Below are positions 54,133-63,791 of a DNA stretch of 64,000 nt, piece after piece. The first letter of the stretch is position 1, and each line of letters opens with the position of its first letter. The notes under the pieces were generated by a model. It did no database searches and was not told the DNA's origin. It was given only the letters and a program-made list of their open reading frames with translations. The DNA is from Bombella dulcis (GTDB lineage: Bacteria > Pseudomonadota > Alphaproteobacteria > Acetobacterales > Acetobacteraceae), in assembly GCF_026385505.1 (NCBI RefSeq), contig NZ_JANIDV010000001.1:496001-560000 (forward strand). Reading direction: 5' to 3'. Made by a program: the position numbers and the translations under genes.

Positions 54133-55455
54133 TCAGGGCTGGAAGCTGATGGGCCGCCCCACATTGCGGGTGACGATTTCATCATCCTGCATCACGACCT
54201 GCCCCCGGACGATGGTCCCTACAGGCCAGCCCGTGACAGTCTTGCCATCATAAGGTGTCCAGCCCGCAGGGGAGGCAATCCAGTCATTGGTGATGGTCCG
54301 CTGTTTCTTCATGTCCACAAGAGTGATGTCGGCATCAAACCCGACAGCCAGACGCCCCTTGTTGGGCAGCCCATAGACACGGGCAGGGCCAGCAGCCATC
54401 ACATCCACCAGACGGGTCAGGCACAGACGCCCCGCATTGACGTGATCCAGCATCAGCGGAACGATCGTCTGCACACCCGTCAAACCGGACGGACATTCCA
54501 GCCACGGCAGCTCCTTGGCCTCTTTGGGATGAGGGGCATGGTCGGACGACACCACATCGACACGTCCGTCACGCAGGGCCGCCCAGCCTGCTTCAAAATG
54601 ACGGCGTTCATTCCGCAACGGGGGGTTCATCACGGCCTTGCCACCCAGACGCTCGTAACATTCCGGCCCTTCATTGGTCAGATGGTTGACCAGCACCTCC
54701 ACCGTGGCATGGCGGCGGTTTTCACCCAAAAGGATGAACTCTTCTTCCGTCGAAACATGCAGGATATTGATGGGACGCCCCGTCTTGCGAGACAGGGCCA
54801 GAATACGCTGCGTCCCCCGGATGGCACATTCGGCATCCCGCCATTCAGCATGACAGTGGTAAGGCTGCCCCGGCTCGAACAGCTTCCGCCGCTCCCGCAG
54901 GCGGTATTCATCTTCCGAATGGAAGGACACACGGCGATGGCCGGAGCGCAGAACAGCCTCAATTCCCTCGTCATCCTCAATCATGAGGTCGCCGGTAGAG
55001 GACCCGGCAAATACCTTGACACCGCAGACGCCTTCTTCCTGCTCAAACTCGGCCAGAAGAGGCGTATTCTCACGGGTCGCACCGATATACATGGCGACAT
55101 CAATGTTTGCCGTCTCCACGATATGCTGACGCTTCCAGTCCAGCATCTTCTTGCTCGTGATGGTCGGACTGGTATTCGGCATGTCGAAAACAGACGTGAT
55201 GCCCCCCAGAGCCGCCGCACGGGTGCCTGTTTCCAGCGTTTCCGCCTCCGGCTTGCCGGGATCACGCAGATGCACGTGGGAATCGATCAAACCGGGCAGA
55301 ACATGCAGCCCAGTGGCATCAATGACACGATCCGCCTCATCGTGGGCAGAGACGGACAATGACGCAATCCGCTGGTCCCGGATGCCAATATCAGCCTGTG
55401 CCTCCCCCCACGGAAATATACAGCGTCCATTACGGATTATGAGATCAAAATGCAT
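54133..55455 (-). CDS. pyrC: Dihydroorotase (amidohydrolase family)
   Basis: The third step of pyrimidine synthesis, closing carbamoyl aspartate to dihydroorotate. In ~440 residues it has the metal motif DSHVHLRDPG, KVFAGSSTGDLM (possible metal-bridging Lys region), LHVSTEEE and SSDHAPHPKEAK, all fitting class I dihydroorotases; allantoinase is the near alternative. I chose ATG 55455 with GGGAGG five bases upstream; the frame reaches 55491. It lies 51 bases downstream of the GT9 gene on the same strand. Confidence 0.9.
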   Translation of the reverse strand: MHFDLIIRNGRCIFPWGEAQADIGIRDQRIASLSVSAHDEADRVIDATGLHVLPGLIDSHVHLRDPGKPEAETLETGTRAAALGGITSVFDMPNTSPTITSKKMLDWKRQHIVETANIDVAMYIGATRENTPLLAEFEQEEGVCGVKVFAGSSTGDLMIEDDEGIEAVLRSGHRRVSFHSEDEYRLRERRKLFEPGQPYHCHAEWRDAECAIRGTQRILALSRKTGRPINILHVSTEEEFILLGENRRHATVEVLVNHLTNEGPECYERLGGKAVMNPPLRNERRHFEAGWAALRDGRVDVVSSDHAPHPKEAKELPWLECPSGLTGVQTIVPLMLDHVNAGRLCLTRLVDVMAAGPARVYGLPNKGRLAVGFDADITLVDMKKQRTITNDWIASPAGWTPYDGKTVTGWPVGTIVRGQVVMQDDEIVTRNVGRPISFQP

Positions 55456-55506
55456 GATGCCTCCCTGAAAAATCTGCCATCGTTCTCTCACAGTGGTGAC
55501 TGATTC

Positions 55507-56412
55507 TTACCGCTCTCCTGAGCGTTCATAAAGAGAGAGGGTGGCCTGACAGACATCTTCCGCCTTCAGGTCCTCCATTGCCCCTGCCCCCGGCGGACCG
55601 GGAGCCTCAAGCACCTCTGCCCAGCGGCCTGAAGGAGCATATTGCGCCGCATGGCTGGGACCGAACAGCCCCAGTGTTGGCACATCCAGTGCCGCAGACA
55701 GGTGCATCAGCCCCGAATCACTCCCTACAAACAGAGAGCATCGGGCCAGAAGAGCCGCCACCTGCGCCAGTGTATACCGTCCCCCCATATCCAGAGCGTC
55801 CGGCATGGCCGCTCGTGCAGGAGCGGCCAGCCTGTCTTCACGCTCACTAGGCCCATAAAACAGGACCGGATGCAGTCCGTACCTCTCCAGCCGTTCGGCA
55901 AGGGCAGCAAAGGCCGCAGCAGGCCAGATTTTCATTTCCGTTCCCGCTGTCGGAGCCAGAGCCACCCAGCGGACCTCACCGGGCAGAAGACGAGCCGCCT
56001 CTTCCTGCTCCTCCTGCCCCAGCCAGACATGAGGGCGACAGAGCTGCTCCAGCCCCAGAGAGCGGGCCTGCTGCTCCAGCTTCAACCCCGGCTGTCTGCC
56101 CCCTCTGACAACATGCCGGACGTGGCTCCAGAGCGCATAGGCCAGAGGTGATGACCGCAGATCGACCACAGCCTCCCAGCGATACCGCACAACCTGCCAC
56201 CACAAAGCCAGCCAGTGCCGGTTATGAGATTTTTTTTCCACCACGATGATGCGTTCACACCGTGGCATGTGACGGAACAGGTCCTGCACGGCCGGACCAC
56301 AGGCAATGGTGAACCGAGCCTGCGGGTAACGCTTCATCAGCCCGGCCAAGGCCCCCATGCCAATCACGGCATCACCGAGACGATGCGCCGTGATGAAGAG
56401 GACCCGCTTCAC
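55507..56412 (-). CDS. Glycosyltransferase family 9 (heptosyltransferase-like)
   Basis: A 301-residue GT-B fold enzyme. N-terminal FITAHRLGDAVIGMGALAGL and the C-terminal donor site SDSGLMHLSAALDVPTLGLF match the LPS heptosyltransferase family; the segment LAPTAGTEMKIWPAAAFA is typical as well. Acceptor and sugar are unknown; a role in LPS core is likely given waaA and lpxK in the same window. The start overlaps the dnaQ stop by ATGA. Confidence 0.88.
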   Translation of the reverse strand: MKRVLFITAHRLGDAVIGMGALAGLMKRYPQARFTIACGPAVQDLFRHMPRCERIIVVEKKSHNRHWLALWWQVVRYRWEAVVDLRSSPLAYALWSHVRHVVRGGRQPGLKLEQQARSLGLEQLCRPHVWLGQEEQEEAARLLPGEVRWVALAPTAGTEMKIWPAAAFAALAERLERYGLHPVLFYGPSEREDRLAAPARAAMPDALDMGGRYTLAQVAALLARCSLFVGSDSGLMHLSAALDVPTLGLFGPSHAAQYAPSGRWAEVLEAPGPPGAGAMEDLKAEDVCQATLSLYERSGER

Positions 56413-57104
56413 TCCTGCAACCAGATCGGGTCGGACAGGCCTTTCAGAAATTCAGCATGGCGGGCCAGAGTGGCCTCATCCGGTGGGGGCATGGGGCGTG
56501 CCCTGCGGCCCGTCACGGCCCTGCGCTTCCTCGTCCCACCAGAGGCAGATGACTGCTGCCGGTCACTGCCCAGCCCGAGGCCACGCTGCCGCCCGCCAAT
56601 CAGTTCCACATACACATCGGCCAGCAGGCGGCAGTCCAGCAGGGCATTGTGAGTGCCACGCTCGGAAAGGTCGATCCCGAAACGGCGGCAGAGAGCGTCC
56701 AGATTGGCGGGCATACCGGGGAATTTCTTCCGGGCCATGATGACGGTATCAATGGCACGGCTGTCATAATCCAGCGGTGTCCGCCCTGCCCACTTCAGCT
56801 CTGCATTGATGAATTTGAAGTCAAACGGCGCATTATGGGCAATCATCTTCCCGTCACCGATGAAGGCCAGAAACTCATCAGCGATGTCAGCAAAGAGAGG
56901 TTTCCCCTCAAGGTCCGCCAGCGTGAAACCGTGAACCTTCGTGGCCTCGGGCGGAATGTCCCGTTCGGGATTCACCAGCACATGAAAATAATTCCCTGTC
57001 CGCAGGTCATTCACCAACTCCAGGGCGGCAATCTCGATCACCCTGTCCCCGGTATCCGGGTCCAGCCCTGTTGTTTCGGTATCAAAGAGAATGGAGCGGG
57101 TCAT
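56409..57104 (-). CDS. dnaQ: DNA polymerase III epsilon subunit (3'-5' exonuclease)
   Basis: The proofreading subunit of the replicase. The ~231-residue product shows ExoI FDTETTGLD, ExoII HNAPFDFKFINAEL and ExoIII HNALLDCRLLAD, with the catalytic Asp/Glu/His residues in place. The C-terminal ~50 residues are basic and may contact the alpha subunit. ATG 57104 lies one base after the coaE stop; the longer frame (57173) lies inside coaE. Confidence 0.95.
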   Translation of the reverse strand: MTRSILFDTETTGLDPDTGDRVIEIAALELVNDLRTGNYFHVLVNPERDIPPEATKVHGFTLADLEGKPLFADIADEFLAFIGDGKMIAHNAPFDFKFINAELKWAGRTPLDYDSRAIDTVIMARKKFPGMPANLDALCRRFGIDLSERGTHNALLDCRLLADVYVELIGGRQRGLGLGSDRQQSSASGGTRKRRAVTGRRARPMPPPDEATLARHAEFLKGLSDPIWLQE

Positions 57105-57105
57105 G

Positions 57106-57720
57106 TCATCTTCTTTCACGCATCTGCCGCAGGGAGGCCAGAAGGGCATGGACCTGACGGGCCGCATGGGCACGGGACAGGCCCGTTTCTATCACGATAT
57201 CGGCCCGACGTCGCCTTTCCCGGTCCGGCATCTGCCGGGCCAGCAGGGCCTCTGCATCCGCTGCACTCATCCGGCCACCTCTCCTGTAACGCTGCTGGAT
57301 ACGGGACAGACGGACAGACAGCGGCGCTACCGCCACCATGACGAACGTACAGTCCCGGTCCGCCCCGGTTTCCCACAGAAGGGGGATGTCCAGAACACAA
57401 AGCGGCACCTGACGGGACCGACAGCGTTTCAGAAAGGCCTGCCTCTCCTGCCTGACAAGCGGATGGATGATGGCTTCCAGCCGGGGCAGGACTGTTGAAT
57501 CGGCAGCAATCAGACGGCGCAAAGCCGCCCTGTCCAGCACACCATCATGCACGGTGCCGGGAAAAGCCTTCCGCAGGGCCGGGACCGCCCGCCCATGAGG
57601 GGCCTGAAGCTGACGGACGCAGGCATCCGCATCGAAAACCGGCACACCGGCCTTGCGGAACAGTAACGCCACCGTACTCTTTCCCGCCGCCATGCCACCG
57701 GTCAGCCCCAGAACCTTCAC
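57106..57720 (-). CDS. coaE: Dephospho-CoA kinase
   Basis: The last step of coenzyme A synthesis, 204 residues. P-loop GLTGGMAAGKST at the N-terminus, DADxxVRQL-like DACVRQLQ, and IPLLWETGAD are all typical. It lies 24 bases after aroE and one base before dnaQ; the order aroE-coaE-dnaQ is common in alphaproteobacteria. Confidence 0.95.
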   Translation of the reverse strand: MKVLGLTGGMAAGKSTVALLFRKAGVPVFDADACVRQLQAPHGRAVPALRKAFPGTVHDGVLDRAALRRLIAADSTVLPRLEAIIHPLVRQERQAFLKRCRSRQVPLCVLDIPLLWETGADRDCTFVMVAVAPLSVRLSRIQQRYRRGGRMSAADAEALLARQMPDRERRRRADIVIETGLSRAHAARQVHALLASLRQMRERR

Positions 57721-57744
57721 GGACAGGCCCCGATCATCACATTG

Positions 57745-58587
57745 TCAGGAAAGACCATGCCGGGCGAGGTCCTGTGCCAGAAGGTCAAAACTGGCTTCAT
57801 CAGCGTCCGGCAACACACCAAACCATGCCTGAAACCCGGCCCTTGCCTGACAGATCAGCATTCCCAGCCCATCCACGGTGCGAAAACCCCGCTCCTGTGC
57901 GGCTTTCAGCAGAGATGTCTGCCGTGGCGTATAGACGATGTCCGCCACACCCAACCCAGCCTGTCCCGCCTGCAATAGAGCGGGCCAGTCCACATCCCCA
58001 CGCCCCCCCATGCCCAGCGATGTCGCATTGACAAGCAGATTCATCTCTCCCAGCCGGTCCGGCCACTCTGCCCAGTCCAGAACGGTTCCTGTCCCCAGTG
58101 CCTGCACCAGAGCCTCAGCCCGGGCGGCCGTGCGGTTGGAAATGAAGACCTCACAGCCCCGATCCTGCAAGGAGGCGGCCACAGCCCGGGCGGCCCCACC
58201 GGCACCCAGAATCAGGGCACGCCCTTCCAACGCCACGTCATGCGCCAGAAGATTGTCGCAGAAGCCGGTCCCATCCGTGCAGTCCCCAATGATCCGCCCC
58301 TCTGCAAAACGCAGTATATTGGCCGCCCCAGCCCGACGGGCTGTCTCCGTCAGCTCATCACAGAGGCGGAAAGCCTCTTCCTTATGTGGAATCGTGACAT
58401 TCACACCCCGGAAACCGGCCGCTACCAGCCCCCTCAGGGCCGTTTCCAGCTGTCCCGGTTCTACCGGCAGAGGAACATAGGCACCATTGATCTGATGCAC
58501 CCGGCACCAGTGGTTATGCAGCATGGGAGACCGGGAATGTTCCACCGGCCAGCCAATTATCCCGGCCAGTCTGGTTTTTCCATCCAT
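57745..58587 (-). CDS. aroE: Shikimate dehydrogenase
   Basis: NADPH-dependent reduction of dehydroshikimate. The 280-residue product has GWPVEHSRSPMLHNHW, NVTIPHKEEA with the catalytic Lys, and the nucleotide motif LGAGGAARAVA. The start is ATG 58587, two bases after the upstream stop; a TTG at 58617 would extend it into the neighbour without support. Confidence 0.94.
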   Translation of the reverse strand: MDGKTRLAGIIGWPVEHSRSPMLHNHWCRVHQINGAYVPLPVEPGQLETALRGLVAAGFRGVNVTIPHKEEAFRLCDELTETARRAGAANILRFAEGRIIGDCTDGTGFCDNLLAHDVALEGRALILGAGGAARAVAASLQDRGCEVFISNRTAARAEALVQALGTGTVLDWAEWPDRLGEMNLLVNATSLGMGGRGDVDWPALLQAGQAGLGVADIVYTPRQTSLLKAAQERGFRTVDGLGMLICQARAGFQAWFGVLPDADEASFDLLAQDLARHGLS

Positions 58588-58589
58588 TG

Positions 58590-59381
58590 TCACATATGAT
58601 CCTTCCGTTTTTCCCAAAAAAGAGGCAGCAGACGGGCCAGACGCTCCGCCCAGAGACGCTGCCCTGCCTCATCACTGATGAGGTCCTGCCTTATCTCGAT
58701 CTCAAGAGCCGGCAGATTCCGCCGCCCGGCATGGTACGGCACGCTATATTCATTCTGAACATTCAGGACATAAGGCTGGTTATCCCCCACACAGAGATCA
58801 CCCTCATCCTCCAGAAGCTCCCGCATCAGTCGAGCCGAATGGGGGTCATGGTCATGCAGAAGGCCGATATGCCACGGACGTGCCTGCCCATCCTGCATGG
58901 CGGGCGTAAAACTGTGCAGAGACACGAACAGGGTTTCATCCAGCTTTCTGCGGGCCAGATGGCGTTCTATCTCATCGTGATAGGCATGGAGGATGGCATC
59001 TTCCCGCTGCTGCCTCTCTGCGGCTGAAAGACCCTGATTGCCCTGCACCGGCGCACCATCACTGACGGGTGGAATGGAGGTCGGATGACCTGCAGCCCGG
59101 TTACAGTCGATCACAAGACGGGAATAGACCTGCTCCACAAGCAGGCAGCCAAGAGCCTGCTGGAGGTGTCTGCCCACCTCCTGGATGCCAATGTCATAAG
59201 CGATATGCCGGTCCCATTCATCCCTAGGCAGCCCCAGATCACCTAACTTCTCCGGCACCATCCGACCGGCATGGTCGCTGATCATGACAAAAGGGCTATC
59301 CACTACCGCCTGATGGACATGGTAAGGACGGCTCTCATCCTCACCCAGAAAACGGCCTGCCTCATTCTGCTGGCTCATCAT
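58590..59381 (-). CDS. N-formylglutamate amidohydrolase family protein
   Basis: The 263-residue product matches the zinc hydrolase family whose founder removes formate from N-formylglutamate in histidine breakdown. VMISDHAGRMVPE, LVIDCNRAAGHPTSIP and LFVSLHSFTPAM fit; the HAG and SLHSF histidines are likely metal ligands. No other hut gene is near, so its substrate may be different. It lies nine bases downstream of the TlpA-like gene. Confidence 0.85.
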   Translation of the reverse strand: MMSQQNEAGRFLGEDESRPYHVHQAVVDSPFVMISDHAGRMVPEKLGDLGLPRDEWDRHIAYDIGIQEVGRHLQQALGCLLVEQVYSRLVIDCNRAAGHPTSIPPVSDGAPVQGNQGLSAAERQQREDAILHAYHDEIERHLARRKLDETLFVSLHSFTPAMQDGQARPWHIGLLHDHDPHSARLMRELLEDEGDLCVGDNQPYVLNVQNEYSVPYHAGRRNLPALEIEIRQDLISDEAGQRLWAERLARLLPLFWEKRKDHM

Positions 59382-59390
59382 GACCTTCCT

Positions 59391-59963
59391 TCATTCCACC
59401 TGGTGAAGAAGGGACCGGACCGTGCCAGCGGCTCCGGTCTCTTTCCAGTCCACACCACCATCGGAAATGGCCCGCACCTGTCCCTGCGCATCAATCAGCA
59501 GCGTCATGGGCAGTCCCGGCTCCTGAAGACTCTTCAGGAACGGCTCCACATTCTGGCGGGCCGCTGTCCAGACCGGGAGACCTTCGGCATGGAGACGGGG
59601 TAAAGTCGCCTGCACCTGCTCGGGCAGTCCGCTGTCCAGCGCAACGGGAATGACGGGCAGATCAGGATTTTTATCCAGAAATGCTGCCAGTCTGGGCAGT
59701 TCTTCCCGACAGGGCGTACACCATGTCGCCCAGAAATGCAGCATATACGGCCTGCCAGCCTGCATGGGCAAGGTCGCTTTCGTCCCTCCCAGCCCCGTGA
59801 CGGGCAGCATGACGGGAGCGGACAGGGGCGGCTCCGGCTCCAGCTCCTGAAGACTCTGCAAGGCATCGGCCTGCGCATAATTGTGCCACAGGCCCGCAGC
59901 CGCTACACTCAGCCAGCCCGCCAGAACGGCGCATGTACGAATCTTTTTCCAGTTTCTGATCAT
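59391..59963 (-). CDS. TlpA-like thiol:disulfide protein
   Basis: The ~190-residue protein has an N-terminal hydrophobic segment (about 10-28) that acts as signal or anchor, then a thioredoxin fold with active site [11 protein letters not shown] (CTPC) and a cis-proline region near [11 protein letters not shown]. Likely role: a periplasmic reductant for cytochrome c or other thiol proteins. ATG 59963 has GAGGA six bases upstream; a second ATG at 59975 would overlap the argH start. It is divergent from argH. Confidence 0.87.
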   Translation of the reverse strand: MIRNWKKIRTCAVLAGWLSVAAAGLWHNYAQADALQSLQELEPEPPLSAPVMLPVTGLGGTKATLPMQAGRPYMLHFWATWCTPCREELPRLAAFLDKNPDLPVIPVALDSGLPEQVQATLPRLHAEGLPVWTAARQNVEPFLKSLQEPGLPMTLLIDAQGQVRAISDGGVDWKETGAAGTVRSLLHQVE

Positions 59964-59973
59964 ATCGGTCCTC

Positions 59974-61428
59974 ATGACGCACAATAATACCAGCAACGCC
60001 TCCCCTGCAAACCAGTCCTCCAAGGCCGAAGCCGCCAACCCGCAATGGGGTGGCCGTTTTGCCAGCGGCCCGGCAGCCATCATGGAAGAGATCAACGCTT
60101 CCATCGGGTTTGACCGGATTCTCTGGCGGCAGGACATCCGCGGCTCCCTCGCCCATGCCGCCATGCTCCGCAAGGTTGGCCTGCTGACGGGAAAAGAGGA
60201 AGCTGAAATCCAGCAGGGTCTGGCAGATATTGCCAAGGAAATTGAAGAAGACCGCTTTGCCTTCTCCCCGGCACTGGAAGATATTCACATGAATATCGAA
60301 TCCCGCCTGTCCGAACGGATCGGCGAGGCCGGGAAACGCCTTCACACCGCCCGCTCCCGCAATGACCAGATCGCCACCGATTTCCGCCTCTGGGTGCGTG
60401 ACTCCATTGATGGCGTCGTCGAACAGACCGAAGCCCTGATGCGGACCCTGGCCCGCCGTGCGCTGGACTATCACGACACGCCCATGCCGGGCTTCACCCA
60501 TCTTCAGGTGGCACAGCCCGTCACCTTCGGCCATCATCTGCTGGCCTATGTGGAAATGCTCGCCCGGGATGCGTCCCGCCTGCGTGATGCCCGCCGCCGG
60601 ATGAATGAATGCCCGCTCGGTTCTGCCGCCCTGGCTGGTACGTCCTTCCCCATCGACCGGGACATGACGGCACAGGCCCTCGGCTTCGACCGTCCGACGG
60701 CGAACTCGCTGGATGCCGTGTCTGACCGTGATTTTGCGCTGGAATATCTGTCTGTCCTCTCCATGGAGGCCATGCATCTCTCCCGCCTGTCCGAAGAGAT
60801 CGTGCAGTGGGCCTCTGCGGCCTTCAATTTCGTGCATCTCTCCGATGCATTCACCACCGGCTCCTCCATCATGCCGCAGAAGCGCAACCCGGATGCTGCC
60901 GAGCTGGTCCGTGCCAAGGTTGGCCGCATCACCGGTGATCTCATCGGACTTCTGACAGTCATGAAAGGCCTTCCGCTGGCCTATGCAAAGGACACGCAGG
61001 AAGACAAGGAACCCGTTTTTGATGCCACGACAGCCATCACCCTGTCTCTGGCTGCCATGGAAGGGATGATCCGGGACCTCAAACCCAACAAGGAACGGAT
61101 GCGGGAACTGGCCGGGGCCGGTTTCTCCACCGCCACGGACCTTGCTGACTGGCTGGTACGGGAGCTGCGCCTGCCCTTCCGTACGGCCCATCATGTCACG
61201 GGGCGTCTTGTCAGTCTGGCAGAGCAGAAGGGCTGCGATCTGGCTGATCTCTCCCTTGAGGACATGCAGGCCGTAGAATCCGGCATCACTGAATCCCTCT
61301 ATGATGTGCTGACCGTGGAATCCTCCCTTGCCTCCCGCACCAGCCACGGTGGTACGGCTCCGGCCAATGTGCAGGCCCAGGCCAGGACATGGCTGGAACG
61401 CCTGGAACAGTCCTCAACGGAGAAATGA
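59974..61428 (+). CDS. argH: Argininosuccinate lyase
   Basis: The last arginine synthesis step. The ~484-residue product of the fumarase/aspartase superfamily has [16 protein letters not shown] near the N-terminus, [15 protein letters not shown] and the signature [12 protein letters not shown]. The start is ATG 59974, only ten bases from the divergent TlpA-like start; no ribosome site is visible. The C-terminal end overlaps or abuts the small lipoprotein gene. Confidence 0.95.
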   Translation: MTHNNTSNASPANQSSKAEAANPQWGGRFASGPAAIMEEINASIGFDRILWRQDIRGSLAHAAMLRKVGLLTGKEEAEIQQGLADIAKEIEEDRFAFSPALEDIHMNIESRLSERIGEAGKRLHTARSRNDQIATDFRLWVRDSIDGVVEQTEALMRTLARRALDYHDTPMPGFTHLQVAQPVTFGHHLLAYVEMLARDASRLRDARRRMNECPLGSAALAGTSFPIDRDMTAQALGFDRPTANSLDAVSDRDFALEYLSVLSMEAMHLSRLSEEIVQWASAAFNFVHLSDAFTTGSSIMPQKRNPDAAELVRAKVGRITGDLIGLLTVMKGLPLAYAKDTQEDKEPVFDATTAITLSLAAMEGMIRDLKPNKERMRELAGAGFSTATDLADWLVRELRLPFRTAHHVTGRLVSLAEQKGCDLADLSLEDMQAVESGITESLYDVLTVESSLASRTSHGGTAPANVQAQARTWLERLEQSSTEK

Positions 61429-61430
61429 TC

Positions 61431-61589
61431 ATGCGCTTTTTTCAGTCCTCCGTGATGAAGGGGGCCATGCTGGCCCTCATGGGTGGTATTTTCCTTCTGG
61501 GGCTGAGTGCCTGCGGTCGACAGGGCAGCCCCCAGCCACCCGGCCCCTCTGACAAGGTCACCTATCCTCAGATTTACCCGCCGGAATAA
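61431..61589 (+). CDS. lptM: Small LptM/YifL-like lipoprotein
   Basis: A ~52-residue protein with an N-terminal signal and lipobox LSAC, then CGRQGSPQPPGP, the Gly/Pro-rich mature start typical of LptM-like lipoproteins that sit after argH in many alphaproteobacteria. E. coli LptM helps mature the LPS translocon LptD. ATG 61431 has GGAG eight bases upstream; ATG 61425 overlaps the argH stop and is an alternative. lysA, often next, is not here. Confidence 0.8.
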   Translation: MRFFQSSVMKGAMLALMGGIFLLGLSACGRQGSPQPPGPSDKVTYPQIYPPE

Positions 61590-61610
61590 GACAAAAACCT
61601 TCATTCCCAG

Positions 61611-61659
61611 GGCAGACACCGGCATTTTCCACGTGATGGTGTCTGCCTTTTCTGTTTTT
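61611..61659 (+). terminator. Terminator after lptM
   Basis: GGCAGACACC at 61611-61620 pairs exactly with GGTGTCTGCC at 61638-61647, followed by TTTTCTGTTTTT. Confidence 0.85.
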
Positions 61660-61801
61660 CATGAAGTCTGTTTCCATCTGTTAAATGGTCAGTAAATAGA
61701 TATAAATAATAAGACCCAAAAATATTCCCTATTAATTCATTTTTTCTTCAAATTCTTTCCCTAGCCTGTCCCTGTAGAACGGACCTCAAGCTAGGGTATT
61801 C

Positions 61802-62212
61802 ATGATGGCAACGCTGACAGAAAACATCCTGCAAAACCCATCCCATTATGGCTATATGCAGACGGGAAACATGGCGCATTTTCAGACCGTCCCTGCGGTT
61901 GAGACCGGACTGCGCCTGACCCTGCCCACGGGCGATGCCATTCCCTGCCAGCGTCACAATAAGGGCTGGTACAATTTCGTTCTGCCTGCCGAAACAGCCT
62001 ATATCTGCCTTGACATGTCAGCCCCCGACCTGTCCGGCTTCACTCTGGTGGAACTGACGCTATTTGTTGGTGCGCAGGAATGGTCCCTGCCAATCCCCTC
62101 AGCCAGACGGGGTGATGCTACCCGGAATGTCGAGATCAATCTCCCTGCCATGCCCTATTGGGTACAGGGGCTTCTCTGCATCCGTCTGGAACAGGCCGAA
62201 CAGGCGGCCTGA
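61802..62212 (+). CDS. Unknown protein, 136 residues
   Basis: I do not recognise a family. There is no signal peptide or membrane helix; the pattern alternates hydrophobic and polar residues as in beta-rich proteins (GFTLVELTLFVGAQEWSLPI). Two ATG codons (61802, 61805) start it; AGGG lies six bases upstream. An A/T-rich stretch at 61680-61760 before it could hold its promoter. It ends eight bases from the convergent MBL gene. Confidence 0.7.
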   Translation: MMATLTENILQNPSHYGYMQTGNMAHFQTVPAVETGLRLTLPTGDAIPCQRHNKGWYNFVLPAETAYICLDMSAPDLSGFTLVELTLFVGAQEWSLPIPSARRGDATRNVEINLPAMPYWVQGLLCIRLEQAEQAA

Positions 62213-62220
62213 AGGCTTTT

Positions 62221-63009
62221 CTATACGCTCAGTTCCATGCCATCCCATGCAGGCCTGACATCATCCGGCAGTTCCTTGCGGAGCATGTCATAATCCATGT
62301 CAGGCCCCATATGAGTCAGAACGGTGTGGCTAGGTCTGAACTGCTGCCGCCACTCCAGTACACGCCCGAGCCAGCCGTGGGAAGGATGCTCTCCCCGCTG
62401 AAAGCAGCCCACAACCCAGCATGACAGATCATGCAGCAGGACTTGTGATCTTTCCGGAAAACTTTCCACATCCGTGCAGTAGGCAAACGGGCCGAAACGT
62501 ACACCCAGGCTTGTGATCCAGCCATGCCTTTGCGGGAAGACATGTCCTTCCAGCGGACCAACCTTTATCGGCCCGTAATCAGGGATTTCCTGCACGTCAA
62601 AAGATGGCCGGTAGAAGGTTCCCCCCTCCCAGGGACGGAACGCATAATCAAAACGCTGCCGCAGTTCGGCCAGCACGTCCGCACTGGCCAGAAGCGGGAG
62701 GGGACGGCCAATCACACGATTGATCGCCCGCAGCTCATCAAGCCCGCCAATATGGTCGCTATGAGCGTGCGTATAGAACACGGCGTCAACATGGGTCAGC
62801 CCGTTCGCCAGCATCTGCTGTCGTAAATCCGGCCCGCTATCAACCAGAAGACGGAACCCCTCATGTTCAATCACGACGGAAGACCGCAGACGGTGATTAC
62901 GCCGGTTCGCCGGATCACAGACGCCCCAGAGACCTGTCCCCGCCCCTTCGTCTCCCCCGATCATGGGGACACCGGCGGAGCCTCCACAACCGAGAATCGT
63001 GATTTTCAT
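62221..63009 (-). CDS. MBL-fold metal-dependent hydrolase
   Basis: The 262-residue product has the metallo-beta-lactamase motif HAHSDHIGG with following Asp/His ligands. Opening ILGCGGSAGVPMIGGD matches the PhnP/ComA-like cytoplasmic subgroup of phosphodiesterases. Substrate is not visible. It overlaps the TatD gene by four bases, and the metG-tatD-MBL order is typical for alphaproteobacteria. Confidence 0.88.
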   Translation of the reverse strand: MKITILGCGGSAGVPMIGGDEGAGTGLWGVCDPANRRNHRLRSSVVIEHEGFRLLVDSGPDLRQQMLANGLTHVDAVFYTHAHSDHIGGLDELRAINRVIGRPLPLLASADVLAELRQRFDYAFRPWEGGTFYRPSFDVQEIPDYGPIKVGPLEGHVFPQRHGWITSLGVRFGPFAYCTDVESFPERSQVLLHDLSCWVVGCFQRGEHPSHGWLGRVLEWRQQFRPSHTVLTHMGPDMDYDMLRKELPDDVRPAWDGMELSV

Positions 63010-63791
63010 GCAACCACCCTTGTGAAAAGACGCCGCGTATTGGCCTGCGTGACCTCCACCAGACGCTCCTCCGTCAGCCCCCGCTCCTCCGCCAGACGGG
63101 CTGCCGTATGAACGACATAACCCGGCGTATTGGGCTTGCCCCTCTTGGGCACGGGGGCCAGAAATGGACTGTCCGTCTCCACCAGAATGCGGTCCTCCGG
63201 CGCATGACGGGCCACGTCCCGAATTTCCTCACATTTCTTGAAAGTCAGAAGCCCGGAAAAGCTCAAATATCCGCCCAGTTCCAGTGCCGCCTCTGCCAGT
63301 TTCGGACCAGAAGCGAAACAGTGGATCAGGAAGGGAAACGCCCCCTTCTCATGCTCATCCCGCAGAATGGCAATGGTGTCATCATCCGCCTGCCTTGTAT
63401 GGATGACCAACGGCAGACCCGCCACACGGGCGGCCTCAATATGGCGGCGAAAGGACACATGCTGGGCCGGTTTCACTTCCTCCGTGCCATGAAAATAATC
63501 AAGGCCCGATTCACCGATGGCCGCCACACAGGGAGATTCAAGCTCTGCCAGCATCTCATCAAGGCTGGGCAGGGTTTCTTCATGGGCGTGGTCAGGATGC
63601 GTGCCCAGCGCATACCAGATGCGGAGGTCCGGACTGTCATGCTCCGTCAGGGCCTTCTGCTTCGCCCGCTCCGACCAGCGTGTGCCAATGGTGATCATCC
63701 CGGCCAGCCCCGCCTGTCGGGCAAAATCCAGCCCGGCGGGCAGGTCTTCTAGCCTGTCCAGATGACAATGTGTGTCGATCAGCCCCTTCAT
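63006..63791 (-). CDS. TatD family hydrolase
   Basis: A 261-residue metal-dependent nuclease-like TIM barrel. N-terminal DTHCHLD, IGESGLDYF, LPLVIHTRQADDD and VETDSPFLAP are the family's metal and active-site motifs. Family members act as 3'-5' DNA/RNA exonucleases or deacylases. It overlaps metG and the MBL gene by four bases on either side. Confidence 0.92.
   Translation of the reverse strand: MKGLIDTHCHLDRLEDLPAGLDFARQAGLAGMITIGTRWSERAKQKALTEHDSPDLRIWYALGTHPDHAHEETLPSLDEMLAELESPCVAAIGESGLDYFHGTEEVKPAQHVSFRRHIEAARVAGLPLVIHTRQADDDTIAILRDEHEKGAFPFLIHCFASGPKLAEAALELGGYLSFSGLLTFKKCEEIRDVARHAPEDRILVETDSPFLAPVPKRGKPNTPGYVVHTAARLAEERGLTEERLVEVTQANTRRLFTRVVA

Noticed and set aside
54442..55362. 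306-residue open frame antisense to pyrC
   Set aside because: The opposite strand has clear dihydroorotase motifs; this is a shadow frame.
59671..61347. 558-residue open frame antisense to argH
   Set aside because: argH on the other strand has full family motifs; the antisense frame is of odd composition and ends inside the TlpA-like gene in another frame. It is a by-product of high G+C codon use.
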